From Mariniphaga sediminis (GTDB lineage: Bacteria > Bacteroidota > Bacteroidia > Bacteroidales > Prolixibacteraceae), in contig NZ_QWET01000001.1 of the NCBI RefSeq assembly GCF_003573545.1, forward strand, positions 248,001 to 312,000: a stretch of 64,000 nt of DNA. Direction: 5' to 3'. The notes beneath the pieces were generated by a model. It was given only the letters and a program-made list of their open reading frames with translations. It searched no databases and had not been told where the DNA came from. The position numbers and the translations under genes were made by a program. Shown here one piece after another: positions 17,574 to 26,442 of this stretch (positions are counted from its first letter, which is position 1; each line of letters begins with the position of its first letter).

Positions 17574-18623
17574 TTACTCTGAAGAAAACCGATACACTGT
17601 TTTTTCATTGTAAGTTTCCCCGGGTTTGAGCAGGGTGGTGGGGAAGTGCGGATGATGCACCGAGTCGGGGTAGTGCTGGGTTTCCAACGCCACACCAGCA
17701 TAACTGCCGAATTTTTTCTTCCCGCCTATAGTCAGTTCCGGGATCCAGTATCCGGTATAAAGTTGCATCCCCGGTTGGGTCGTGAATACATCTACCTGTC
17801 GGGCACTGCTCTTTTCGCGTAGGGTACCGGTAAATTTCAGCTCGCCTGCTTCATTGTCCAAAACAAAGTTATCGTCATACCCGGTTGGTAATTGATTCAA
17901 ATCACGGGCAAACGTTTTGAATTCGCTGAAATCGAATGGAGTTCCTTCCACCGGTAATATTTTACCCGTAGGAATCTGTTCCACAAATTCGGTTATTTTC
18001 TTAGCGGCAAGTTTGAGTTCGTGGTTAAGGATATTCTCTTTCCCGCCTGTGAGGTTAAAGTAGGTATGGTTCGTAAGGTTCACAACAGTTGCCTGGTCGG
18101 TTTCAGCAATATATTCTATTCCCAGTTCATTTTTATTGTTAAGTGAATAGATGCACATCACCTTTAGGTTCCCGGGATAGTTTTCTTCCAGATGAGGACT
18201 CAGATAGGAGAGTTCAACTCCAACAGCATCGTCTGTCTGAAATGTTTGAGCTTCCCATAAACGTTTGTCAAACCCGGTTATCCCTCCATGCAGATGATTG
18301 GGGCCGTTGTTGACAGCCATCTGGTATGTTTTGCCTTCTACTTCAAGATGCCCGTTGGCAATACGGTTTCCAAACCGCCCGATGATGGTGCCAAAATACG
18401 GATAACTGCCAAGATATTCATCGCTGAGATAGTCTTCCAGTTTATCAAAACCACAAACCAAATTATCTGACTCTCCATTTTTGCCAGGCTGTTCAATACT
18501 TGTAATAGTACATCCGTAGTTGGTGATTTTTACCGTCAATCCTTTGTCGTTTGTCAGCGTAAAAAGTTGAGTTTCTTTTCCGTTGGGAAGCTTTCCGAAA
18601 ACTGTTGTACGTGCGTTCATCAT
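17574..18623 (-). CDS. galM: Aldose 1-epimerase (mutarotase)
   Basis: A 349-residue galactose mutarotase interconverting alpha and beta anomers so that galactokinase receives its substrate. Catalytic and binding residues are visible: NGPNHLHGG at 107-114 (His110, His112), NLTNHTYFNLTG with His186 as the acid, and ALETQHYPDS with Glu314 as the base. There is no signal peptide, so it is cytoplasmic. It is transcribed away from the GntR regulator gene and so is split from galK and the symporter, but a candidate operator (18716-18735) matching one before galK lies in the shared upstream region, which argues for common control. Confidence 0.95.
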   Translation of the reverse strand: MMNARTTVFGKLPNGKETQLFTLTNDKGLTVKITNYGCTITSIEQPGKNGESDNLVCGFDKLEDYLSDEYLGSYPYFGTIIGRFGNRIANGHLEVEGKTYQMAVNNGPNHLHGGITGFDKRLWEAQTFQTDDAVGVELSYLSPHLEENYPGNLKVMCIYSLNNKNELGIEYIAETDQATVVNLTNHTYFNLTGGKENILNHELKLAAKKITEFVEQIPTGKILPVEGTPFDFSEFKTFARDLNQLPTGYDDNFVLDNEAGELKFTGTLREKSSARQVDVFTTQPGMQLYTGYWIPELTIGGKKKFGSYAGVALETQHYPDSVHHPHFPTTLLKPGETYNEKTVYRFSSE

Positions 18624-18715
18624 GCTTATTTTTATGTTCTGGTATCCTGGCTCAGGCCAGAGTTAAACCTGATACTTTATTCTTATTTGCAAAAATGCAT
18701 ATTTTGATTCAGCAA

Positions 18716-18735
18716 ACTGGTAGGTACTGGTAGTG
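18716..18735. promoter_or_regulatory. Candidate GntR operator, copy 1 (galM/gntR divergent region)
   Basis: The sequence ACTGGTAGGTACTGGTAGTG matches, at 18 of 20 positions, the reverse complement of 19871-19890 in front of galK. It contains a tandem ACTGGTAG. The location about 90 bp upstream of galM and 50 bp upstream of gntR fits a shared regulatory site for the GntR protein encoded next to it. Binding is inferred. Confidence 0.7.
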
Positions 18736-18768
18736 TTGTAGAACATGTTTCGTTTATGTGGTTTCTGC

Positions 18769-18776
18769 TATATTTG
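18769..18776 (+). promoter_or_regulatory. Bacteroidota -7 box for the gntR gene
   Basis: TATATTTG fits the TAnnTTTG consensus exactly. A convincing -33 TTTG is not present at the usual 19-bp spacing. If it is used, transcription would begin about 10 nt before the ATG at 18786 or closer, which supports 18786 rather than the in-frame upstream codon at 18756 as the start. Confidence 0.5.
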
Positions 18777-18785
18777 CCCGAACCA

Positions 18786-19799
18786 ATGACAAATACCTTG
18801 AAGAGAGTTATAAAAATCAATGCAAAATCACCAAAGCCGAAATACCGGCAGATTATTGATTCAATTTATAATTCCATTGAAAACGGGGCGCTGAAAAAGG
18901 GAGACAAAGTTCCTTCCATCAACCAGGTTTGTGATGCGTTCGGACTTAGCCGCGATACAGTAATGTTGGCCTTTGGAGAGTTAAAATCCAAAGGTGTTCT
19001 GATGAGCCAGCCGGGAAAGGGCTACTACATTGCTACCACCGAAATCCGTCGCGACGAACGGGTTTTTGTGTTGTTCGACGAACTGAATGCGTTTAAGGAA
19101 GACTTGTACAACTCGTTGGTGAATACCATGAAAGGGAAAGCCAGTGTAGAAGTGTATTTTCATCATTTCAATTATAAGGTTTTTAAGAATCTTATTCAGG
19201 AGAGCGTCGGGCACTACACTTCTTATATTATTATGCCTGCCACATTTGATAATACCAGTACCCTGCTTGCCAAACTTCCGCTGGAACGGGTATTTATTCT
19301 GGACCGGATGAAAGCCGATTTGAAAGATTATCCGGTTGTTTACCAGGATTTTGAATTGGATTTTTATGAATCATTGAATGAAGGAGCGCCTCTTCTGAGA
19401 AAGTATAGAAAACTGGTCTTTGTCCACCCGGGAGGAAAGGAACCCGATGAACGGGTAAAAGGTTTTGAACGGTTTTGTCTCGAGAAAAAATTCAAATATG
19501 AGATCATTAAATCGCTCAGTGATATCCGTCCGGGGCTTTATGAAGCATGGTTCCTTATTTCGGATCGCGATTTAGTGCAACTGGTAAAAATTGCCAAAAA
19601 TTATAAGTTGAAGTTAGGGCGGAAATTTGGGATTGTTTCGTTTAACGATACCATGCTGAAAGAAGTAGTGGCCGGAGGAATTACCACCATCTCAACCGAC
19701 TTTACTGAAATGGGAAAAACGTTGGGTACGATGTTGCTCAATCATAAAAGCGGACAAGTGCGGAATCCTTCGAAGCTGATTGTCAGAAAGAGTCTTTAG
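18786..19799 (+). CDS. GntR family transcriptional regulator with sugar-sensing domain
   Basis: A 337-residue regulator with an N-terminal GntR winged helix (about 12-75; PKYRQIIDSIYNSIENGALKKGD and the recognition segment SRDTVMLAFGELKSKG) and a C-terminal region resembling periplasmic-binding/LacI-type effector domains (about 85-330; DRVFVLFDELN-type opening and the SFNDTMLKEVVAGGITTISTD block near the end). This architecture is typical of Bacteroidota sugar regulators. The start is placed at 18786; the in-frame extension to 18756 overlaps the predicted promoter. It is divergent from galM and upstream of galK and the symporter, so it probably represses or activates these in response to galactose or a phosphate of it. 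Confidence 0.9.
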   Translation: MTNTLKRVIKINAKSPKPKYRQIIDSIYNSIENGALKKGDKVPSINQVCDAFGLSRDTVMLAFGELKSKGVLMSQPGKGYYIATTEIRRDERVFVLFDELNAFKEDLYNSLVNTMKGKASVEVYFHHFNYKVFKNLIQESVGHYTSYIIMPATFDNTSTLLAKLPLERVFILDRMKADLKDYPVVYQDFELDFYESLNEGAPLLRKYRKLVFVHPGGKEPDERVKGFERFCLEKKFKYEIIKSLSDIRPGLYEAWFLISDRDLVQLVKIAKNYKLKLGRKFGIVSFNDTMLKEVVAGGITTISTDFTEMGKTLGTMLLNHKSGQVRNPSKLIVRKSL

Positions 19800-19832
19800 C
19801 AGCGGAGTGTTGTAAAACATTTTTTTCAAAGG

Positions 19833-19863
19833 TTCGTTTTTCAGTTTTTAAAATATATATTTG
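19833..19863 (+). promoter_or_regulatory. galK promoter (-33/-7 pair)
   Basis: TTCG at 19833-19836 (3 of 4 to TTTG), a 19-bp spacer, and a perfect -7 box TATATTTG at 19856-19863. The candidate operator begins 7 bp downstream, overlapping the expected transcription start, which is a repressor arrangement. Confidence 0.65.
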
Positions 19864-19870
19864 TGCTTAT

Positions 19871-19890
19871 ACCTACTAGTACCTACCAGT
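19871..19890. promoter_or_regulatory. Candidate GntR operator, copy 2 (galK)
   Basis: ACCTACTAGTACCTACCAGT lies just downstream of the galK -7 box and 36 bp before the ATG. Its reverse complement matches the site in the galM/gntR gap at 18 of 20 positions. Placement over the start of transcription suggests repression by the neighbouring GntR regulator. Confidence 0.7.
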
Positions 19891-19926
19891 CGAAATAGAA
19901 TGTAAATATTAATCAATGAAATAATT

Positions 19927-21216
19927 ATGACAAAAATTAGCAACTTAATTGAAAAGATCAACGGGGGGAATAATCCGTTGTTTCACGAGTTGTACGGGAC
20001 TGATGCAAAGGTTCTGAAAGAACAGGCCGACAGGTATGCCGGTTTAATGAATGACTTCCAAACAACCTTCGGTACAGATGATGTTCAGCTTTTTAGTTCA
20101 CCCGGAAGGACGGAGATTGGCGGAAATCATACCGATCATAACCACGGACGTGTTTTGGCAGGAGCTGTAAACCTCGATAACATTGCGGTTGCGGCTTCCA
20201 ACGGAAGTAACGTCATCCGGATTAAATCGGCAGGTTACCCGGAATTTCAGGTGGATCTTTCAGATTTGGAAATAGATGAGTCGAATTTCTATACTTCAGG
20301 TTCGCTGGTAAAAGGTATTTGTGCGCGAATGAAAGAAAACGGATATCAAACCGGTGGATTTAATGCATGTATTGAAGGCCGTGTACCCAAAGGTTCGGGG
20401 CTCAGTTCTTCGGCATCGTTTGAAGTGCTGGTGGGTACTATTGTAAACGAACTGTTTAACGACGGGAAAATGCCGGCAGTGGAAAATGCCATCGTCGGAC
20501 AGTGGGCCGAGAACAATTATTTTGGAAAACCTTGTGGTTTAATGGATCAGACAGCCTGCTCAGTGGGAGGTTTAATTACCATCGATTTTAAAGATCCTGC
20601 CAACCCGGTTGTAAAAGAGGTGGATTTTGATTTTGTTTCTACCGGTTTCTCCCTGGTAATTACCGATGTGGGTGGCGGACATGACGATGCTGCTTCCCAG
20701 GCAGAGTATGCTTCGTTACCAACCGAAATGAAGTCGGTAGCAGCCGAGTTGGGGGCAAGTGTGTTGAGAGAAGTCACGCTGGAACAAATTGTGGCGAAAA
20801 TGCCTGAGATCCGTAAAAAAACAGGGGATAGGGCTCTTCTGCGCGCTATCCATTTTCAGGGCGACAACAAACGGGTTGCAGATCAGGTCGCTGCCCTTGA
20901 AAACAACGATTTCCAGGCATTCCTCAAAATGGTTGTGGAGTCCGGCTACAGTTCCTACATGTATAATCAGAATATTTTTGATGTTGTTCATAAACACGAG
21001 CAGGTAGTTTCCCTGGCTTTGGCCCTGAGCGAAATGGTTTTGAAAGGTAGCGGCGCCTGGCGTGTTCATGGAGGAGGGTTTGGCGGCACCATTCAGGCAT
21101 TTGTTCCGCAGAATAAATTGGATGAATATGTAAAAACGCTGGAACATGTTTACGGAGAAGGTACTTGCCACAAATTGTTTATCAGAAATATGGGGTCGGT
21201 AAAACTGGAATTTTAA
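19927..21216 (+). CDS. galK: Galactokinase family protein (variant sugar-binding motif)
   Basis: A 429-residue GHMP kinase predicted to phosphorylate galactose at C1 in the cytoplasm. Motif 1 is SSPGRTEIGGNHTDHNHG (57-74), motif 2 KGSGLSSSASFEVL, a catalytic-Asp block CGLMDQTACSVGG, and motif 3 GGGFGGTIQAFVP near the C-terminus. In canonical galactokinases motif 1 reads GRvNLIGEHTDY, where the Glu contacts the sugar. Here Asn occupies that position, so the substrate could be a galactose relative. Context (galM, GntR regulator, symporter) supports a galactose-type sugar. It is preceded by a promoter and candidate operator and followed 135 bp later by the symporter gene. Confidence 0.88.
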   Translation: MTKISNLIEKINGGNNPLFHELYGTDAKVLKEQADRYAGLMNDFQTTFGTDDVQLFSSPGRTEIGGNHTDHNHGRVLAGAVNLDNIAVAASNGSNVIRIKSAGYPEFQVDLSDLEIDESNFYTSGSLVKGICARMKENGYQTGGFNACIEGRVPKGSGLSSSASFEVLVGTIVNELFNDGKMPAVENAIVGQWAENNYFGKPCGLMDQTACSVGGLITIDFKDPANPVVKEVDFDFVSTGFSLVITDVGGGHDDAASQAEYASLPTEMKSVAAELGASVLREVTLEQIVAKMPEIRKKTGDRALLRAIHFQGDNKRVADQVAALENNDFQAFLKMVVESGYSSYMYNQNIFDVVHKHEQVVSLALALSEMVLKGSGAWRVHGGGFGGTIQAFVPQNKLDEYVKTLEHVYGEGTCHKLFIRNMGSVKLEF

Positions 21217-21351
21217 TAAGTTTCGGTCTTAAATATTTTTGGAAACAATAATTTAATATTTTTACGGCAAATTAAACTTTTCAGAAGTATTTATAGCGGT
21301 AAAACCGACAGTATTATAAAGATGAAGTGAATCAATTTAAATCTATAAATA

Positions 21352-22821
21352 ATGAATAAGAACAAAAGTTATGTCGTGCCAATTATTATGATGATCCTTC
21401 TTTTTGGGATGATCTCATTTGTTACGAACCTGGCAGCGCCAATGGGTATTGTATTAAAAAATCAGTTTAATGTTTCCAACTCATTGGGAATGTTGGGTAA
21501 CCTGGCAAACTTTATTGCTTATGCCGTTATCGGTATTCCCGGAGGAATCCTGCTTCAGAAGGTCGGGTATAAAAAGACTGCTTTGATTGCGGTAGCCGTC
21601 GGGTTTGTCGGAGTAGGAATTCAATATCTTTCAGGCCATGCCGAAAGTTTTGGAATTTATCTGTTAGGTGCATTCATTGCAGGTTTCTCTATGTGTTTGT
21701 TGAACATTGTTGTAAACCCAATGCTGAATACACTTGGCGGAGGCGGCAACAAAGGAAACCAGCTTATTCAGGTTGGAGGTTCGTTTAATTCAGTAATGGC
21801 CACTTTTACTCCGGTTTTTGTTGGTATCCTGATTGGAGAGGCAACAAAAGCCAGAATAAACGATGTTTTTCCCATCATGTATATTGCCATGGGAGTTTTC
21901 GCTTTAATATTTTTCATTTTGTTGATTGCTTCGATTCCTGAACCACATGCAGACCAGCCTAAAGAACCGCTGGGTAGCCTTATGTCCGGTGCATTGAAAT
22001 TTCGCCATTTTGTATTGGGTGCCGTTGCCATATTTGTTTATGTGGGGGTTGAAGTCGGAACACCCGGAATGGCAAACTTATATATGACTACCCCTACAGA
22101 GGGTCAGGCACAGGAAATTATTGATAAATACAATAAACAACAGTCGGATGCGGCATACCTTCAGGAAATTACCTCTCTGGATAATCAAAATAAAGATAAA
22201 GAAGGATATAAAACACAGGTAATTAGCGAAATCTCATTTGAAAGTGCACAAAAGATTGTGGATGGCAGGGATACCCCGGGATTGGGTATTGGTGCCGGAA
22301 TTGCAGGTGGAGTAGTTGGTATGTACTGGCTGCTTATGCTCGCCGGCCGTCTGTTTGGTGCATCTTTCGGTGACAGGATTGCCAGTAGTAAAATGTTAAG
22401 TACGGCTTCATTTGTTGGGTTGGTTCTTATTCTTTTATCCATTTTCTGGCCGGAAAAAACCTTATTTTCCATGCCCACTTTTAATGTGATAGGAGGAGAG
22501 ATTAAGTTTGGATTAGTTCCTGTTCCTATCAAATTTTTCTTCATTGCGCTGGTTGGATTGTGTACCTCCATTATGTGGGGAAGTATTTTCAACCTGGCCG
22601 TTGAAGGATTAGGTAAATACCTGGCCGCAGCATCCGGTATTTTTATGGTACTGGTAGCCGGTGGGGGGATTCTTCCTGCCATTCAGGGATGGATTGCCGA
22701 TGTTGCAAACTATCAGATAAGTTACTGGTTGATTGTTGCTGGTTTGGGCTACCTGTTCTTCTATGGTACTATCGGCAGCAAAGTGACGAAAAGAGCCGAT
22801 GATCTTACTCTTGAAAGTTAA
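21352..22821 (+). CDS. MFS sugar:proton symporter (FucP/GluP-like)
   Basis: A 489-residue inner-membrane protein of the major facilitator superfamily with about 12 hydrophobic helices. The N-half has the pattern of FucP/GluP-type sugar:proton symporters (GILLQKVGYKKTALIAV between helices 2 and 3, NIVVNPMLNTLGG in helix 4-5). A hydrophilic stretch of about 65 residues (246-310), rich in Gln, Asp and Lys, interrupts the second half and is longer than usual for the family. It follows galK on the same strand, so it probably imports galactose or a related hexose. A strong terminator lies 33 bp after the stop. Confidence 0.9.
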   Translation: MNKNKSYVVPIIMMILLFGMISFVTNLAAPMGIVLKNQFNVSNSLGMLGNLANFIAYAVIGIPGGILLQKVGYKKTALIAVAVGFVGVGIQYLSGHAESFGIYLLGAFIAGFSMCLLNIVVNPMLNTLGGGGNKGNQLIQVGGSFNSVMATFTPVFVGILIGEATKARINDVFPIMYIAMGVFALIFFILLIASIPEPHADQPKEPLGSLMSGALKFRHFVLGAVAIFVYVGVEVGTPGMANLYMTTPTEGQAQEIIDKYNKQQSDAAYLQEITSLDNQNKDKEGYKTQVISEISFESAQKIVDGRDTPGLGIGAGIAGGVVGMYWLLMLAGRLFGASFGDRIASSKMLSTASFVGLVLILLSIFWPEKTLFSMPTFNVIGGEIKFGLVPVPIKFFFIALVGLCTSIMWGSIFNLAVEGLGKYLAAASGIFMVLVAGGGILPAIQGWIADVANYQISYWLIVAGLGYLFFYGTIGSKVTKRADDLTLES

Positions 22822-22854
22822 TAGAGATAATCTCTATATCAATTCGTTATTATT

Positions 22855-22887
22855 AAAAAGGCTGTCCGTTTTTCGGACAGCCTTTTT
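22855..22887. terminator. Bidirectional rho-independent terminator
   Basis: A 14-bp perfect stem AAAAAGGCTGTCCG / CGGACAGCCTTTTT with a five-T loop lies between the convergent symporter and ettA genes. A and T tracts on both sides allow it to stop transcription from either direction. Confidence 0.93.
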
Positions 22888-22908
22888 TGTGGTATTTAAG
22901 ATAAATTT

Positions 22909-24594
22909 TTACTGAAGTTTTTTGTATTTCACCCTTTTGGGAGCGGCATCGCCCAACCGTTTCTTCCTGTTTTCTTCGTATTCGGTAAATGAACCTTCGA
23001 AGAAATAAGCCTGGGCATCTCCTTCAAAAGCCAGAATGTGTGTAGCGATGCGGTCGAGGAACCAGCGGTCATGGGAAATAACCACGGCACAGCCGGCGAA
23101 ACTATCCAGCCCTTCCTCCAGGGCGCGCAGGGTATTTACATCAATGTCGTTGGTGGGTTCGTCCAGCAGCAGCACATTGCCTTCTGATTTGAGCGCCAGG
23201 GCAAGGTGCAGCCGGTTGCGTTCACCACCGGAGAGTACGCCGCATTTTTTTTCCTGGTCAGCGCCTGTGAAGTTGAAGCGTGCCACATAAGCGCGGGCAT
23301 TCACCTGCCGGTTTCCCAGCATAATGGTTTCCGTTCCCCCGGAAATAACCTGAAATACTGTTTTTTCAGGATTGATGGCCTGGTGGGTTTGGTCCACATA
23401 ACTGATTTTTACCGAGTCGCCAATTTCAATTTTACCTGAATCTGTTTTCAGCTGATTCATAATCAGTTTGAACAATGTGGTCTTTCCTGCGCCATTGGGG
23501 CCTATAACGCCAATGATGCCGGAACGCGGAAGGCTGAAACTCAGGTTTTCAAAAAGCAGGCGGTCGCCAAACCGTTTTGAAACGCCCTCCATGTCAATTA
23601 CTTTGTCGCCCAGTCTTGGTCCGTTGGGAATAAATATCTCAAGTTTTTCTTCTTTCTGCTTTGCGTCTTCGTTCAGCATTTTATCGTAAGCATTCAAACG
23701 GGCTTTTGATTTGGCATGCCTTGCTTTTGGCGCCATTCGTACCCATTCCAGTTCGCGTTCGAGCGTTTTTCGCCGTTTCTGACTGCCTTTTTCTTCCTGC
23801 TCCAGTCGTTTGGCTTTTTGTTCCAGCCATGAGCTGTAATTTCCTTTCCACGGAATTCCCTGGCCTCGGTCGAGTTCCAGTATCCAGCCGGCCGCATTGT
23901 CCAGGAAATAGCGGTCGTGGGTAATACAAATCACCGTTCCTTTGTACTGTTTCAGGTGCATTTCGAGCCAGAGAATGCTTTCGGCATCGAGGTGGTTGGT
24001 GGGTTCGTCGAGCAGCAGTACATCGGGCTCCTGAAGCAGCAGGCGGCACAAGGCTACCCGGCGGCGTTCGCCTCCGGAGAGTTCGCTCACCGGCTGATCG
24101 TCGGGCGGGCATTGTAATGCATCCATGGCGCGTTCCAGGCGGCTGTCAATGTTCCAGGCATCCAACTGGTCAATTTTTTCCTGAAGCTTTGCCTGCTCCG
24201 TCATCAGCCTCTCCATTTCATCCGGATTTTCATACACTTCCGGCAGTCCGAATTTTTGGTTGATTTCCTCGTATGTGTTCAGGACATCCACCACTTCCTG
24301 TACCCCTTCTTTTACCACTTCAATCACGGTTTTACTCTCATCCAGTTGAGGCTCCTGCTCCAGCAATCCCACCGTATAGCCAGGAGCAAAAACAAGTTCG
24401 CCGTTGAAGTTTTTATCGGCTCCTGCAATAATTCGTAAAAGCGTTGATTTCCCGGATCCGTTTAAGCCGATGATTCCTATTTTGGCGCCCAGGAAAAAGG
24501 AAAGGGAAATATCTTTGATAATGGTTTTATTACTTTGCGGGTAAGTCTTACTCACCTTGTACATCGAGAAAATTATCTTCTTGTCGTCACTCAT
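22909..24594 (-). CDS. ettA: Energy-dependent translational throttle protein EttA (ABC-F ATPase)
   Basis: A 561-residue ribosome-associated ABC-F protein with two ATPase domains and no membrane segments. Domain 1 has Walker A GLNGSGKST (43-51), signature LSGGERRRVALCRLL and Walker B LLLDEPTNHLD. Domain 2 has GPNGAGKTT, LSGGERNRLHLALAL and LLLDEPTNDIDV. The arm and linker between them carry the charged helical segment of EttA. It gates entry into the elongation cycle according to ATP level, by binding the ribosomal E site. The frame extends upstream to 24618, but ATG 24594 (MSDDKKIIFSMYKVSKTYP) matches the family opening. Length is close to that of E. coli EttA. It stands alone, convergent with the galactose genes. 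Confidence 0.96.
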   Translation of the reverse strand: MSDDKKIIFSMYKVSKTYPQSNKTIIKDISLSFFLGAKIGIIGLNGSGKSTLLRIIAGADKNFNGELVFAPGYTVGLLEQEPQLDESKTVIEVVKEGVQEVVDVLNTYEEINQKFGLPEVYENPDEMERLMTEQAKLQEKIDQLDAWNIDSRLERAMDALQCPPDDQPVSELSGGERRRVALCRLLLQEPDVLLLDEPTNHLDAESILWLEMHLKQYKGTVICITHDRYFLDNAAGWILELDRGQGIPWKGNYSSWLEQKAKRLEQEEKGSQKRRKTLERELEWVRMAPKARHAKSKARLNAYDKMLNEDAKQKEEKLEIFIPNGPRLGDKVIDMEGVSKRFGDRLLFENLSFSLPRSGIIGVIGPNGAGKTTLFKLIMNQLKTDSGKIEIGDSVKISYVDQTHQAINPEKTVFQVISGGTETIMLGNRQVNARAYVARFNFTGADQEKKCGVLSGGERNRLHLALALKSEGNVLLLDEPTNDIDVNTLRALEEGLDSFAGCAVVISHDRWFLDRIATHILAFEGDAQAYFFEGSFTEYEENRKKRLGDAAPKRVKYKKLQ

Positions 24595-24636
24595 TTCGCA
24601 GATTTTAATTTTGCTCAAAAATACAATCTTATTAGA

Positions 24637-26442
24637 TTACTCATGCGAAAAATCCTGTACTGTTTTGCGGTATTTTGAAAAGGCTACTGCCCGCGAGATG
24701 AAACCGAGATACTTACCCTCTTCAATCACGGCAAGATTGTATCTTCCGCAGGTCTCAAACTTTTCGGCCACAATCTCCATGCTGTCGTGGGGCGAAATAA
24801 AAAATTCAGGCATATACATTAAATCTTTCACCTTCACTTTGCCGTACAATTCGTGCTCAAAAATCAGGTTTTTTACATCTGAAAGTTTGACCATCCCCTT
24901 GAGTATTCCGTTTTCATCTACCACCGGGTAAAGGTTCCGGTGTGAACGGGAAATGGCTTTCACCAGATCGCCGAGTGTTGCATTGGGCGGCAGCACCTCA
25001 AAATCGGTTTCAATGAGGTTGCGGACATTCATCATGCGCAGTACCGTTTTGTCTTTATGGTGGGTTAGGAGGTCACCGGTTTGCGCCAGCCGTTTGGTGT
25101 AAACGGAATGAGGTTCGAAGCGCATGATGGTAACGTAAGCCACGGTGGAAGTAATGATAAGTGGAATAAAAAGATCGTATCCACCCGTCATTTCAGCCGT
25201 TAAAAATATGGCAGTGAGCGGGGCATGCATTACGGCCGCCATCATTCCGGCCATCCCGGCTAAAGCAAAATTATTTCCCGGCAGATCAAACTTTCCGGAG
25301 ATATTAAAGAGCAGCGCAAAGAAATAACCGGCAATGGCGCCCATAAATAAGGTCGGCGCAAAGATTCCTCCAATCCCTCCCGAACCGGTGGTGGCTACCA
25401 TGGCAACCACTTTAAAAATCAGGATTCCGGCCAGAAAGATTAAAATCAGGTATTCACTGTCTTTCCAGGAGAAGAACAATGAGTTGTTTAGCAGGTTGAA
25501 TCCTTTTTCATTAAAAATCAATGCAATCTCGCGGTAACCTTCACCCCAAAGCGGTGGAAAAATGAATACCAGCACGCCCATTAAAAGGCCGCCAATCAGT
25601 AACCGCACTGCCCAGGAATGGATGGTTTTAAATTTCTTTTCCAGGTACATGGTCATTCGTGTAAAATAGAGCCCTACCATACCGGTAAACAATCCGAGAA
25701 AAATATAGAACCATACTGTATCAACTGAAAAAGGATGTATTTGCATAAAACGCAATAGCACTTCTTCTCCCATGAATAGATAGGAAATTACGGCGGCTGT
25801 GACGGAAGAAATAAGGAGTGGTATAAGAAAGGCCATGGTTAAGTCGAGCATCAGTACCTCGAGTGTAAAGACGATTCCGGCAATGGGCGCATTAAAAATT
25901 CCGGCAATGGCCCCGGCAGCTCCACAGCCAACCATGAGTGTAATGTATTTGTAGTTTAACCGGAATAAACGTGCCAGGTTAGAGCCAATGGAAGCGCCTG
26001 TAAGTACAATGGGGGCTTCGGCTCCAACCGAACCTCCCAATCCAATGGTAAGCGAACTGGCTACCATCGACGACCAGGTATTGTGTGGCTTTATCCTGCT
26101 GCTTTGCCGTGAAATAGCATACAGAATTTTTGAGACACCGTGTCCAATGTCATCCTTGATAAAAAAACGTACAAAAAACACAGTAAGAACAATGCCTAAG
26201 AACGGATAAATCAGAAAAAGGTAACTGATAGAGTCCACAGCAATCCATTGTGTTAGTCTTTCATCTACAAAATGGATAAGATTTTTCAGGATAAGCGCTG
26301 CAAGTCCGCTTACAATTCCCACTACGAAACTCAAAAGATAAAGAAACTGCCGTTCAGAAAAATTGGCAATACGCCAGGCCACCAGCCAGTTTATCCACTG
26401 CTTTGAATTTTTTCTCCAAAGTATTTTAAACGTGCGAAACAT
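24637..26442 (-). CDS. CLC chloride transport protein with CBS domains (copy 1)
   Basis: A 601-residue membrane protein with about 10 to 12 helices forming a CLC pore, followed by a cytoplasmic CBS pair (about 475-600). CLC selectivity blocks are visible: GHGVS (100-104), GGSVGAEAP (136-144, gating Glu142) and GGIFAPTLFMG. The residue equivalent to the internal proton glutamate (Glu203 of E. coli ClC) is Val196 in FTLEVLML, as in CLC channels, so proton coupling may be weak or absent. Start ATG 26442 is chosen over 26517, which would overlap the upstream gene by 92 bp; the overlap is now 17 bp. It is a tandem paralogue of the upstream gene and probably translationally coupled to it. Confidence 0.92.
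   Translation of the reverse strand: MFRTFKILWRKNSKQWINWLVAWRIANFSERQFLYLLSFVVGIVSGLAALILKNLIHFVDERLTQWIAVDSISYLFLIYPFLGIVLTVFFVRFFIKDDIGHGVSKILYAISRQSSRIKPHNTWSSMVASSLTIGLGGSVGAEAPIVLTGASIGSNLARLFRLNYKYITLMVGCGAAGAIAGIFNAPIAGIVFTLEVLMLDLTMAFLIPLLISSVTAAVISYLFMGEEVLLRFMQIHPFSVDTVWFYIFLGLFTGMVGLYFTRMTMYLEKKFKTIHSWAVRLLIGGLLMGVLVFIFPPLWGEGYREIALIFNEKGFNLLNNSLFFSWKDSEYLILIFLAGILIFKVVAMVATTGSGGIGGIFAPTLFMGAIAGYFFALLFNISGKFDLPGNNFALAGMAGMMAAVMHAPLTAIFLTAEMTGGYDLFIPLIITSTVAYVTIMRFEPHSVYTKRLAQTGDLLTHHKDKTVLRMMNVRNLIETDFEVLPPNATLGDLVKAISRSHRNLYPVVDENGILKGMVKLSDVKNLIFEHELYGKVKVKDLMYMPEFFISPHDSMEIVAEKFETCGRYNLAVIEEGKYLGFISRAVAFSKYRKTVQDFSHE

Noticed and set aside
23681-24112. 143-codon minus-strand frame inside ettA
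   Set aside because: Out-of-frame shadow of the ABC domains; Arg and Pro rich with no domain.
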